Origin: Neckera pumila
Lineage: Eukaryota > Streptophyta > Bryopsida > Hypnales > Neckeraceae
DNA: 64,000 nt
Reading direction: 5' to 3'
Assembly (NCBI GenBank): GCA_963969595.1
Contig: OZ018409.1
Location: forward strand, 17,454,975 to 17,518,974
Under the pieces are notes generated by a model. The model was not told where the DNA came from, did no database searches, and was given only the letters and a program-made list of their open reading frames with translations. Shown here piece after piece: positions 10,546 to 21,048 of the stretch. The first letter of the stretch is position 1. Every line of letters starts with the position of its first letter. The translations under genes and the position numbers were made by a program.

Positions 10546-11535
10546 GGTGATCATTAGGAAAAATTTCAGCCCTTTAAAAGGTCGCGAGTTGTTACTTGCC
10601 CGGTGCAATTATGGAAAAAAATAAAAATAAAAATTATTATTTTTATTTTTTAATATTTAAATATTTGGATGCTGATGTGGCAATAGTAGTGCTATGTCAG
10701 ATTTTTTTTTTTAATATTTTTTTATTTTTTTATTATTTTTTTTTCCAAAAAAAAATATTTTTTACTTATTCTAAAATTGCACCAGAGGGGTCCCGTAAAT
10801 CAACTCCTGAGCGGCCTTCTGGAGGGCTGAAATTTTTCCTAATGTGCAAGAAACATTTATCCTATTGTTTTTTGGGCATTACCTTTTTGTTCTAGATCCA
10901 AATGACTTAAGATTTATAAGGAAGGTGCTCATGATTATTTTACATCTTTCCTAATTTTTTGCAATTTTCAAAAATGTTTTACTATATAAAAACAGCCCCC
11001 TAATTTCATATCACACTTGCCAATTTAGGGGGTTTTAGTACTATTTTGTACCAAAAAAATGAATTTGGAACTCAAAATTTTGAGGAAATGGTCTTCTAGT
11101 AGACTTGTAGCTATGTAAGGAAGAAATTTTAAAAATAGTTAATTTGTATTTTGTGGAAATTCACAAAAAGAGCTTCTTTCTTCTTACATTTTAGAATACA
11201 TAAAATATTATTTTGGTAGTTCTTTTGGTGAATGACCATCTCTATAGAGTTATTACAAATGGACAATTTTTATTTAATTTATTTAATTTTTTCCAATTTT
11301 TAACTAATTAAAGCATCAAAGTGTCTATTTTCTTGAGATTTGGCACTTTTCTAGTTCTCCCACTTAGAAAATTTTCCTATGCTTTTCCTTCCTTGGATAT
11401 CTTCATCTTAAAGGTATATACGTTGGTCATATTTTTTTTTTTTAAATTTAAAAATTATTTTTCAAATACTCCAAAAAAACAACCATGAGTACTATGAAAA
11501 CGCAACAAAATCGGCAGGTGTTTCTTGCAATCATC
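10546..11535 (+). mobile_element. GGTGATTGCAAG-family MITE, copy 2, interrupted
   Basis: The left terminus is split: GGTGAT at 10546-10551 is followed by the insert at 10552-10844 and then resumes as TGCAAGAAACATTTATCC. Removing the insert restores the family terminus exactly. The right end is GGTGTTTCTTGCAATCATC. The element without its insert is about 0.7 kb, like copy 1 and the copy at 17298. It ends about 110 bp upstream of the kinase gene. Confidence 0.65.
10552..10844. mobile_element. 293-bp MITE nested in another MITE's terminus
   Basis: Perfect terminal inverted repeats of about 22 bp, beginning CATTAGGAAAAATTTCAGCC on both strands, bound a 293-bp AT-rich interior. The similarity continues imperfectly inward (AAGGTCGC versus AAGGCCGC). 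It lies inside the GGTGAT/TGCAAG terminus of the surrounding element. A diverged right arm of the same kind (GGCCTTCTAGAGAGCTGAAA) occurs at about 14266. No clear target duplication is seen. Confidence 0.75.
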
Positions 11536-11641
11536 TAGTGGTTTCTTGTGAAGCGCATCTAATGGTTGTATAATTTGTGTCCATAGGAAGCCTCCCATTT
11601 GACAAGGGAGTGAAAGGTGTGTGATCTTCAAGAAAGTAGCC

Positions 11642-12976
11642 ATGGACAATGAGCCCAACCTAGATGCAGCCCTAATCTCTATGGAATTTTACTCAACTCA
11701 TGTTGAGAGCTTGAAGAGGGCTATAGAGACAATGGATGTGAATGATAAACAAGCAAATGTGAAGGTGGAGATTGAAGCATCTAAAGTGCATTGGAGTGAG
11801 TTGGCAAGTGCTTTTTACACAACTATGGAGGGTCCAACTATGGACTCGTCTTGTACTGCGCAACCTAAGTGGATTAATAAAGTGGGGACAATGGAGTGGA
11901 AATTGGAGGTTGCAGAAGACAACATACATGTGTTTCGGAATCTACAAGAGAAATATCCTGGGGGTTTCTTCATTGATGAAAATGATTTGGAACCTAATTC
12001 AACTCAACAGTTACCTAAATGGATGCTTCATGATGATGGTACTCCTCGGCCTTTGGAGTTTCGGTTGAGTAGTGAGATGCCATTTGCAGAGGGAGGGCAA
12101 GCGGAACTCTTCCATGCTCACTCAATAGATCTAGATTATGGTAGCAAAAAACATGAGTTTTTGGTTATGAAGGTGTTTAAGGAGGGGGCATCTATAAGAG
12201 ACCTTGTCAAACTCTTTCCCACCACCATGCTTGCTAATGATGAAACATGCATTGAGGGTTTCTTTGGACAGGGCCATCGTAATTATAATCCAATATGGGG
12301 TGCCCGATTGTTGAAGTCCATTGGAAGGTTTGCATTCCTTATGGGGAGAGCATGCGGGGACTTGCGGAAACTCATTGATAGAAGATTGTCGCATTTCAAC
12401 ACCCAAAGCCTACCATTTCCAAATGACCTAGCTTTGTACATCATACACGGGATTGCTAAAGGCATGACGGAATTGCATATAAGAAATATTATACACCGAG
12501 ACCTCAAAGCTGCCAATGTATTAATCTTTGGGCAATTTGATAGGGAGGAAAATGATTATTCTATAATTGATCCAATCCACTTACAACCATATAAATTTGA
12601 ATGTTGGGTAGCAGATTTTGAATGCTCAGTTGGGATTGTGGGTACAAGATTTTGGAGGGCACCCGAAATATTAGAAGCTGTAAAAAATCGAAATATTTTT
12701 CAAAAGCTAAAATTGTTCACCAAATAAGCAGATGTCTATACTTTTGGATTGACCTGCTATGAGATCTTATCAGGTAGTATGCCTTTTGAAGAGCTACAAG
12801 CAACTGACTATGACCATGTCATTGGTGGTGCAAGGCCCATATTACCTAGTCAAACAATACCTTGGATGGTGGATTTAGTGGATAGATGTTGGCACAAAGA
12901 TCCTTCATTGAGGCCACCATTTAAAGAAATTGTAGAGATTCTTGAACCTTATGTTCAAAAAAGAAAGAAGGAGTGA
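11642..12976 (+). pseudogene. Serine/threonine protein kinase, one in-frame stop
   Basis: The frame runs from ATG 11642 (context GCCATGG) to TGA at 12974-12976, 444 positions with a single TAA at 12725-12727 between LFTK and ADVYTFG. The first ~150 residues are helical-looking and unassigned. The kinase domain follows: glycine-rich FAEGGQAE, VMK lysine near residue 177, HRDLKAANV near 285, then ADFECSVG near 325, WRAPEIL, DVYTFG and RPPFKEIVEIL near the end. The DFG triplet reads DFE; my recollection is that related non-seed-plant kinases share this, so it may be a family trait. The stop removes the C-lobe from about subdomain IX. Without readthrough the product would be a 361-residue kinase lacking that part. 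Substrate unknown; the kinase domain predicts protein phosphorylation, if active at all. An upstream exon cannot be excluded. Confidence 0.75.
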
Positions 12977-13229
12977 AGAAGACTTCTAAAAGTTATGTTT
13001 GACAAATGACAATATTTTCAATATTGATTGATTTTTTTTTTCCCTTTATTGTCTTGAGTGACATATATGCAGTTGTAGAATGGCATGAATATTACCAAGC
13101 ATTTATTGGTTGATAAAAGGATTTACTTATTTTAATTTGGATTTAAGAAAAATTTAGAAAAGAATTTATCCACTTATCTAGAAAATTTATCTAGGATTTG
13201 AAGGTCCTTTGGTACTTGCCTCTTGTTAA

Positions 13230-13430
13230 CCCTAAAGGACCAAGGCCATTTTCTGTAGAAAAAACACTCAAAATTGCCCCTACTACTGCGTTCATCAAAA
13301 TTTTCAACAAAATGTTTTTTTTTTAAATCTAACCATAAGATCTTATAGTAGACTTGTAGAAAAAGAAGTGGTAAAATTTTTGTGGCATTTGATTGTACAG
13401 TTTGAAAGATATAAGCATTTTAAGGATTTC
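13230..13430 (-). mobile_element. Inverted end of a TTAA-family element
   Basis: TTAA (13226-13229) is followed by CCCTAAAGGACCAAGG, the best match to the family's terminal consensus in this window. The next 200 bp (AAAACACTCAAAATTGCC, then AACCATAAGATCTTATAG) are the inverted pre-terminal region of the family. The sequence beyond about 13430 no longer matches, so only one end is present. It lies about 250 bp downstream of the kinase. Confidence 0.55.
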
Positions 13431-16300
13431 TTTTTTCACTGTGCCCAACTTTTTAGATGCCTTTGACCATTTATTGGAATTTTTTTTGCTATTAATGGAT
13501 TTTGAATTAAAAAACCCAGCATACTCAGCATAATGTTAGTCATGTCTCCAAAAAATTTCAAGCCAAAAAAGTCGTGGAGCATATCTAAAAAAATCTTGCA
13601 ATGCAACAATGAATACCCCAAAGTTCACAATGTACAATATAATTTCTTGAGCACATTTGCCACCACATAATTTTGAAACTTAGAAATCCAAATGGTGGAT
13701 TGAAAGATATACTAATGCTTTTACAAGGTCCAAAAAAATATTTGGAAAAAAACAAATTTTCTATTTCCTATAGAATTTAGAAGGACTATGTGAATATTAT
13801 ATAAGCAAAGGCTTTAAGCAACCTTTGGCCAATGGGTTCACTTGGCCCAACCGTTGTCCTTCTAACCAACACAGCCTATATAGTACATCTAACCTTGACC
13901 TCAATCACCCTATTCTTTCTTTAACTTATAATCCTACAATATATAATTATAAACAAACAATTTTACAATTGTGGATCAGACCTACATTCTATTTTCTTCA
14001 TAATAATTGTGAAGGAAAAAAAATTTACTTTAATATTAAACTATTGACAAAGGTCTGTTTGACTTTTGGCCGCGGTGCAAGTATAGTGAAATAAAAAAAT
14101 ATTATTATTTTTAAAATTAAAAAAGTTTTTTAAAAAAGAAACTAAATAAATAAATAAATTTAACTGCCATTCCAACGGGGCACACAAGTTGACACAAACT
14201 ACCTAGATTCTCTCTGACTAATTTTTGGACTAATTTTTTTCTATATGCACATGTTGTCAAACGGCCTTCTAGAGAGCTGAAATTTTCTCTAATATTCAGA
14301 GAGACATTAGTCAGTAATACAATACCTTACAAACAATATACTCTAGTGCATTGCACCTGATACCGTCTGCATGACCAAATCTACCAAAAAATTAGACTAA
14401 TCATGATTTAAACTAATCCCTAAATGACATATTAATTTCACCTAAGACCTTCCCAATCTACATTTTTATTTCCACCAAGCTCTCTTAGGATTAAACAAGT
14501 TTCAGAATATTGAGGTCTAGACTCTAGAGAGACTTGATACACCAATACTACCCAATCAACAAAGCAGAGGTTCAAAAAAAGATAGGTTTGTAGAACTTGA
14601 GGACTTATAGCTCTTTAGCTTGTGGAATTCTTGTATAGAAATTAGACAAAGCCAAAAGCCTAGACCTATTGATAGTCCTAATGCATCTGCACCTTTATAA
14701 CCCTAGTTCACCTTATATTATTAAAATTACTTCCAACAAGGTCCGACAAACAATAGGAATTTTAATAACATGAATGACATTCAAGTGTAGTCTGCTCTAG
14801 TTCTAAGAAAAACATATATACAATTGATACAAAACATATGACATGTCAATCCAACAATGAAGGGAGATGCAATTGAAGGTATGCAATGCAAAAGGTACCT
14901 CCTATTTGGTGTTTATATGATTGATTGTATAATTTTGATAACTTATACACCTATATATGGCAAAAATTTGACAACTTTCACTAAAATGTTAAAGACAGCT
15001 TGTCTTAATTTTTGATTGTCAAAAATGCCAATTTCCAAATTTTTTGGTTTTTAAGGTCATATTTCCTAAGAACATTTATTTCCATCAAATTTTCAATTAA
15101 AAATATTGTAACCTAGAATAAAATTTCTAAATATATACGTATGTCAATTTTGCACTCTACAAGTAAGAAGCTAGCAATAATCAATCAATAGAAAATCATT
15201 CCTAATTGCGTCGTATTTACATACCACAACCCACTTGACCAATTTATCTACTAACAACTTATTTGTAGAATCAAATGCAAAATTGTCATTGTAATCTTCT
15301 TGGAACTTCTAAAATTTCAAGATTCAAACTTCTCCATAATGATGATTTAATATGATTTTGAGTCAATTGAATAGACTATCTCACCACAAATTTAATATGA
15401 TTCTAAGTCAAAGTGGGGGAGGTCTAAGAGCTAGTTAAGGAAGGTTTGACAAAGTCATGGTGGCCAATAAAGATGGTCAAGTTGGTTAGTTGGCCTAATC
15501 CAATTGCAAAAATTGCCGTTTGGTTCAACGTAGAGCAACAAGCCATCTGCTATAAGGTAGAAGCCCTAATTGTTCATTAAACCAAGGCTTGAGCCACCAC
15601 ATCAAGCAAACCAAGTCTACTAGGCACTCAACTCTACTATGCCATAAGCTAATACCAGTATTGACTTACAAAGAATACTCTAAAATAATTTTGGTTATTA
15701 AAACGCCAACCTTCAATAATTTTTGGTTTCCATCCAAAACAACCTCCTTCACAAAGTAGTTGTCAAAAGACAACCAAAATGTGAAATGACAACCCATAGG
15801 TTGTGAATATATTACCTATTTGGGGGGCACTTAGTTACAATGCATTGTATCAATCCTTGAAGAGCTAATGGTTGGTGGGCTGTTGTCCTAATATGGAAGG
15901 AATGCAAAAGCAAGCCTCCAATGTTGGTTAATAATATCATGTACAATACCCCAAAGAAAGAGTACGTAACTTTTAGTTTAGGGCCTAAAGACTTAATTTT
16001 GAAATCAGATTTAGAGGATGATCTATCGAGATTTTGAAAGAAATTCTTGAACAAAAATAGCTCAAAATTTATAGGAGAACAACTTCTATTCTTGGCCAAA
16101 TAGCATATTATGCATTTATAGTGAATGATTGATTGACAAAGTGGAATATTGTACGTTCAAAGGTAACTTTTTCAAATCCATTTTACTACACCAATTACTA
16201 AGATTTTGAAATTACTTCTTGAAAGGAAACAACTCAAAATTTACAAGAGAATAACTTTCATTTTAAGCTGAAAAGCTGAAAATGCCTTACTTTTTCACAA
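13431..16300. other. AT-rich intergenic DNA
   Basis: No supported gene is seen. At about 14050-14300 there is a diverged relative of the 293-bp MITE (GGCCGCGGTGCAAGTATAG, an A/T-rich centre, and GGCCTTCTAGAGAGCTGAAA) with only the right arm clear. At about 16020-16080 and 16200-16265 a block around CTCAAAATTTA..AGAGAA is loosely duplicated. The rest shows no structure I can name. Confidence 0.45.
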
Positions 16301-16673
16301 ATGAAGCCCAAACGAGTGGACCAGGCAGGGAAGTGTGCAAATTTTTGACAGTTGTGCATTTATCACCCCAGAAAGGCAACTGTTCCAGAACAAACCCTGT
16401 TTCTTCACTAGTAGGTGGAATTTTGACCTAGCTCTCTGCTCAATACCGAATTGACCTTCACTTGCACAGCTTCATCAATCGAGCTCTGGATCAAGCTCTT
16501 AATCTAGCTATCAATCAAACGGTTAAATCAAATGCTTGAACTCTTGAGTATGCACAACATAAATAACTTTATTCAAATTCCAGCTTGTGTTTGTACACAA
16601 CATCCTACAAACCAGGATTGGTACGTTTGCATGTAAATCAAATGCACATAATTGATGGAGAAGTCCTAAGGAT

Positions 16674-17291
16674 TTACCATTGAGTTGATCCTCCTCTTGC
16701 TTCTATAACAGCATGCACCCGCTCCAACATTGATGCCACCAATGTCGTAAGCTTGTCTGGAGCTAAAATCTCCCATTTGCAAGGCTGCCTTCATCTCTTC
16801 GACGTCTTTGGATAAATGGTTGTTTTGCACATGATCCTTGAGAACTTTCCAGAGATTCTCAATGGGGTTTAAATCAGGGCTCTGGGCAAGCCATACTAGT
16901 TTCCGCAAACTTCGCTTTGCTCGCCAATCTTTTGGAGCATTGCTGCGATGGACAAGGGCACCGTCCTCCATAAGTGTGAGGTCGATGGCATTGGGATCGC
17001 CATCCAAGAAAGGCCCTAGAGTAGATTCATACACAATGTCAACAAAGTCGACTGCTGTCCACCGTCCTGGAGGCATAACAACTAAAGGCAAGGTCTTATT
17101 GTTGAGAAAAGCACCCCAGATCATGACAAAAGTGCACTTGCTTTTGAAAGTAGGAGCTAGACAAGCACTAAGGTAACGCTCACTGGGCTTCCTCCAAACT
17201 TTGATTTGACGTGAAATCTTACCAATCTCAAAAGACAACTCATTTGATCAAATAATTTGTTTCCCATCTTCATACAATATTTTCACTCATT
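16674..17291 (-). pseudogene. Tc1/mariner-type transposase remnant
   Basis: Hallmarks of Tc1-like (IS630 superfamily) transposases are clear on the minus strand: IIxSNE (first catalytic Asp region, D changed to N), VMIWGAF, LMEDGALVHRS (second Asp) and SPDLNPIENLWKVLK (Glu). After a 1-nt frameshift near 16776-16778 the C-terminus reads LERVHAVIEARGGSTQW and stops at 16674-16676. A TGA replaces the Trp expected before SNE (one G-to-A change), and another shift lies near 17275. The N-terminal helix-turn-helix region is not found next to it, and a MITE starts at 17298. The altered first Asp, the stop and the shifts mean it cannot work as a transposase. No terminal inverted repeats were identified. 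Confidence 0.75.
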
Positions 17292-17297
17292 TACATG

Positions 17298-18036
17298 GGT
17301 GATTGCATGAAAGACCTTCCGTTTTTGTTCCACTTTGGCCGTTTTCAACCATTATTTTGGGAGTTCTATAAAAATAGAAAAACATTTTAAAAAAATTATG
17401 AAAAATACGAGAAATGTATAAACCTATAAGAAGAAGGTACCCTATGAAGGAAAAGCAAAAAAAAATCTCTAAATAGGAGAACTAGAAAAGTGCAGAATCA
17501 CAAGAAAATACATATTTTGACATTTTAATTTGTAAAAAATAGGAAAAGTAATCTAAAAAAACCCTGAAAAATCACAATTGAGAAGACTTCATAGTAAAGA
17601 GATTCCACTAAAAAATTGCTCCTAAAACCATCTTCAATGTTCAGAATTGCATGCGCAAGGGAGTCCTCTTTGCATAGACGTAGAGGATATAAAATAAATT
17701 TTTTTTTAATGCCCCTTGGTAGAAACATGAGTTCCTAATATGGGAATAGACCATAGAAATTTCAGCTCTATATCATTAAATTTGGGGACTCCTTACATAG
17801 TAAAAACCCTAAAACTCAAAACGTGACAAATTAGTTTAAATGATTTTTAAATATAAAATGATTTTCAATTTTTTTTGAAAAATATGAGATATAATGAACA
17901 TCAAAAGAAGAATCTACAATAAAAATTTCAAATTCATGTAAGTCATGCTTCAGAAGTTATTGCAAAAGGATGCTTCAACATTCCTTTTGTGACAATGTTT
18001 TAGTACTTCCGAGTACCAGTCTTTCTTGCAATCACC
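17298..18036 (+). mobile_element. GGTGATTGCAAG-family MITE with 6-bp target duplication
   Basis: The ends are GGTGATTGCATGAAAG and, inverted, GGTGATTGCAAGAAAG. TACATG flanks both sides exactly (17292-17297 and 18037-18042). Length 739 bp, interior AT-rich without coding frames. It sits directly upstream of the transposase remnant; joining the flanks gives a reading around GKDHVNE, which looks like the segment Tc1 transposases carry before the first catalytic Asp. A 6-bp duplication is unlike Tc1/mariner (TA), PIF/Harbinger (3 bp), CACTA (3 bp) or hAT (8 bp), so the superfamily is open. Confidence 0.8.
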
Positions 18037-18050
18037 TACATGATCCTTTC

Positions 18051-19105
18051 CTGCACGTTGACTACAAATATCATCTGCAAATAATGCAGCTACACGTTCC
18101 AAAGACGCTTGCGTGCCTGCAGAACATCCAATTCAAACTACTTGTTGTCTCTCTAAAGTAGATTTGCAGTCTCCATCTTCATTTGCTTGATACGAGCAGA
18201 TGATTTGGCAAAGCGATCCAATGCACACGTCATGTTGCTGTTGATCCTACAACGCTTTACGATTGCTCCACAAACTCTCGATAAAGTACCAACTTGCAAC
18301 TACTGCATTGTTGACATCAACTTCTAATGGACAGCCTCAGTACAAGGACCTCTTGATCATTTGCACCAAGGACGATGTTGACGTTTGCCGTCTCACTCAA
18401 CATGACATTCATAGAATCATACCATGTCCACCTTGTAAGCCTAGATTGTCCCTATAAACGTTGTATGTATTCTTGTATCAAAAATATAGCTGTTGCAGCT
18501 TGGCTCATTTGTCTTTGAAATACCAACCCCTTGACAGTTCATCTCTATTGAAAATTTTGCAACCAAACGCTTGCGCATTGCATTCAATCTTCGGCCCAAA
18601 AAGGATTGCCAACATTAAAAAAAACCCATATCTAAGTTGACGGATTTTTTTGTACATCCAATGTAACAAACCATGTTTTTATGTCAACAGTAATATCCAA
18701 TGTAACATTGGACGTCATTATTGATGTTACATTAGACGTCATTATTGACATGAAAACACCATTTTTTACATTGGATATAGTGATATACAAAAGAATCCGT
18801 CAACTTAGACACAAGAAAACCTATATTTCTTATAGTGCAACTGCCCTCAACAATGTGCTCATGCACCATGTCAAGCAGAAATTGTGTCCGGCATTGCTCC
18901 ACTCATGGTGTGCGGGAATGGGAGCACTCATGGGCAATGCTAAAGGTAGAACGGAGCTAGCAAGTGGTAGAACCAAATTTAGAGTTGGTATAGGTATGTC
19001 AATGCTATCCCATTCAAACTCCCTCTCAAATTCATTCTCCAATGAACTATCCTTACCATTGTCACTCAAAAACATCATGCTTGCCAAGAAATCCTCGTTA
19101 GCCAT
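18051..19105 (-). pseudogene. Myb/SANT-like domain gene, split by a CACTA-type element
   Basis: Read from ATG 19105 on the minus strand there is an acidic start (MANEDFLASMMFLSDNGKDS), then EWSN, a 1-nt shift, then TQFLLDMVHEHIVEGS. Excising the insert at 18613-18837 with one copy of CAA joins this in frame to WQSFLGRRLNAMRKRLVAKF. Further on, in shifted frames with stops, come YRDNLGLQGGHGM, GCPLEVDV and a coiled-coil-like stretch (ALDRFAKSSARIKQMKMET). The order W, FLLDMV, W/L, KRLVAKF, YRD-GLxG resembles plant Myb/SANT-like DNA-binding proteins (Myb_DNA-bind_3 type), some of them companions of PIF/Harbinger transposons. It carries frameshifts and several stops and cannot be functional. Family assignment is from motif memory. 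Confidence 0.5.
18613..18837. mobile_element. 225-bp CACTA-like non-autonomous element
   Basis: The right end, inverted, begins CACTATAAGAAATATAGG, the CACTA-type terminus; the left end is the diverged CATTAAAAAAAACCC. The two arms share TCTAAGTTGACGGATT. CAA flanks both sides (18610-18612, 18838-18840), the 3-bp duplication expected for CACTA. Internal units of GTTACATT(A/G)GACGTC with ATTATTGA are repeated, like CACTA subterminal repeats. Excision restores an open reading across the junction in the host gene. Confidence 0.75.
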
Positions 19106-19150
19106 TGAAATTCAAAAAAAACTTCAAAAGCTACGCTTAAATCCAAACTA

Positions 19151-19422
19151 AGGTGGGTACACCCAAAACCGCCACAAATTGGTACTGTGCCTACTTACTA
19201 TTACTAGGCTAGTCAAATTTTCCTATTTTCTTGTTGATAAGTGAAAGGAGGTTCCAACGCATCAAAGAACGTAGCATTTGGATCCTGTATGCAAAAGTTA
19301 TTAAAGAACAAAGTTGAGTTCTAAAAGCGTTTCTTTCACATAGGTACAGAACTGATTTTGGAAATGTACAGAGAGTATAGATGGCGGTTTAAGGTCAGTG
19401 GCGCATTTGGGTGTACCTACCT
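19151..19422. mobile_element. TA-flanked 272-bp MITE
   Basis: Inverted ends AGGTGGGTACACCCAAAAC and AGGTAGGTACACCCAAATG continue to CGCCAC. TA lies immediately outside on both sides (19149-19150 and 19423-19424). No coding capacity. TA flanks suggest mobilisation by a Tc1/mariner-type transposase, although the ends do not match the classic Stowaway consensus. Confidence 0.75.
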
Positions 19423-19424
19423 TA

Positions 19425-21048
19425 AGCCCTCTCAAAGCTTAACCTCAACCACAAGAGCACCTATAAGAGCACCTCACAATCCCTGGAGGGTGCTCAAAAC
19501 GGTCTGGAGTGTCCTTGTAGTACTCTCGCATTGCTCTTTTGTAATTACAAGAGGTAAAAGCTCCCATAACCGGTTGTTGAGTTTTCAACACTCACGTGGC
19601 ACTGTCCCATTGGCAACCCATCACCATTGCCATTACAAGTTGCAACTCATAACCTTCTCTCCTCTCAACTTGCTTCCTCCACCCTTGGATCACGGAGATG
19701 AAAGGTTGTGATTGAAAAGTGAACAACCGGTTATGTCCGATAACCTACTCGCCGCTACCGCGGCTCGTCGGTTATCTAATACATAAAAAGTTGCATGAAC
19801 AGTGCTCCCTTCTTACTTGTCTTCTCCGGTTTCCGGCTTGGCTATGAGTTTTCCGCTTTCCGCTGCTTTGAGCAATGCCGGCTTCCACTGCTCCTGTTGA
19901 CAAGTTTCATCCCCTGAGCGGCTCCAAGAGGCTCCGCAGCCGCATGTGCAAGAGACTAGTGAAGACTCGCTATGCATGCTCTGCTAAAGGCAAATGTATT
20001 TCAATTAAATTGGAAACTTTTCCCATTCCTATGAATGATATGCACAAAGGTTTATTCCTTTCATAACTGGGACAACTGAAGATTTCAGTTTTGTTCAATC
20101 GTACTAATCTAAGCCGCTGTTGGTGAAATCTTCACTACACAGAGGTCAGACTTCCATTGTTTGTGGAGGTTGCACCACATTCGTCATAGCTTGATTGTAT
20201 GCAGCTCGCTTGTGTGTGTACGTATCTCATGTCTTGAGGCCTCGAATTTCGATGGAATTGAAAATCAAAATGAAATCAAAGTGGACTTAAAACTGAATTC
20301 AAAATGAAATGAAGATGAAATCAAAATGAATTGGAAACGAGGAAAACAAAATGAACTATACAAATTTTTAACGGAAATCAACATGACGCCCAATTGAAAA
20401 TGAACTGTAAGAGAAATCGAACTGAATCAAAAAGATGAATTGTAAATAAAATCAAAATAAAACCCACATGGAACCAAAATGAATTGAAATTGATATAGAA
20501 AGGAAATAAAAATGAACAGCTTTTCAATGCTATAAAATTCGCCACACAAACAGACATTCACGATAATGACGAAATGAACATGTTCACCACTAGCGTCTCA
20601 AGGACTGTCAGAACGAAGCCTGTGAAATTGAAGGCCACATGGCGGACATTCCCATGGCAATTCACACCAATGATGATTGATCCGGATAGCGCCACACTTG
20701 ACTAAGTCCATAATCAGAACATTCACATTCAAAGAAACACATAACTTCAATCCAGTTCGTCATTCACACAGGAGATAAGCCAGGAGCCGTGTTGGTACAG
20801 GAAAGATGGGCACTCAAGCGACTCAGCATTAATTGAGTGCAGAGTAGCCTTACCCATGGTTCATCTCCTCCCACACAACTGGCTTGATAGCTCGTGGTAC
20901 TCCTCTGCAGTTGTGTCGTTGCTGGGAATACCAGATGTCCTTCCCACGAAAATCTAATATAGCGTCCCTTGCACAGGAAAAGGGCATAAAAAACAACATC
21001 AATTGCCAAGGTGTATACGACAATTCATCCTGATTCAAATAACTAAAA
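19425..21048. other. Unassigned region at the edge of the gene island
   Basis: Composition becomes more balanced and CpG reappears, for example around CCGCTACCGCGGCTCG near 19755. A short ATG frame at 19875-20066 has a basic stretch (SKRLRSRMCKRLVKTR) in GC-rich coding-like composition, but matches no family I know and has no evident splice sites. No clear gene is defended here. Confidence 0.35.
20233..20530 (+). repeat. Degenerate AAAATGAA-rich simple repeat
   Basis: About 300 bp are built from variants of AAAATGAAATC and AAAATGAATTG interspersed with GAACTGAA-like units, strongly purine-biased. It looks like an old, diverged short-period repeat. Confidence 0.65.

Noticed and set aside
12680..12731. 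A short intron that would remove the TAA in the kinase
   Set aside because: The only donor/acceptor pair (GTAAAA near 12680, AG near 12728 or 12731) would make an intron of about 50 nt and would not keep the reading frame.
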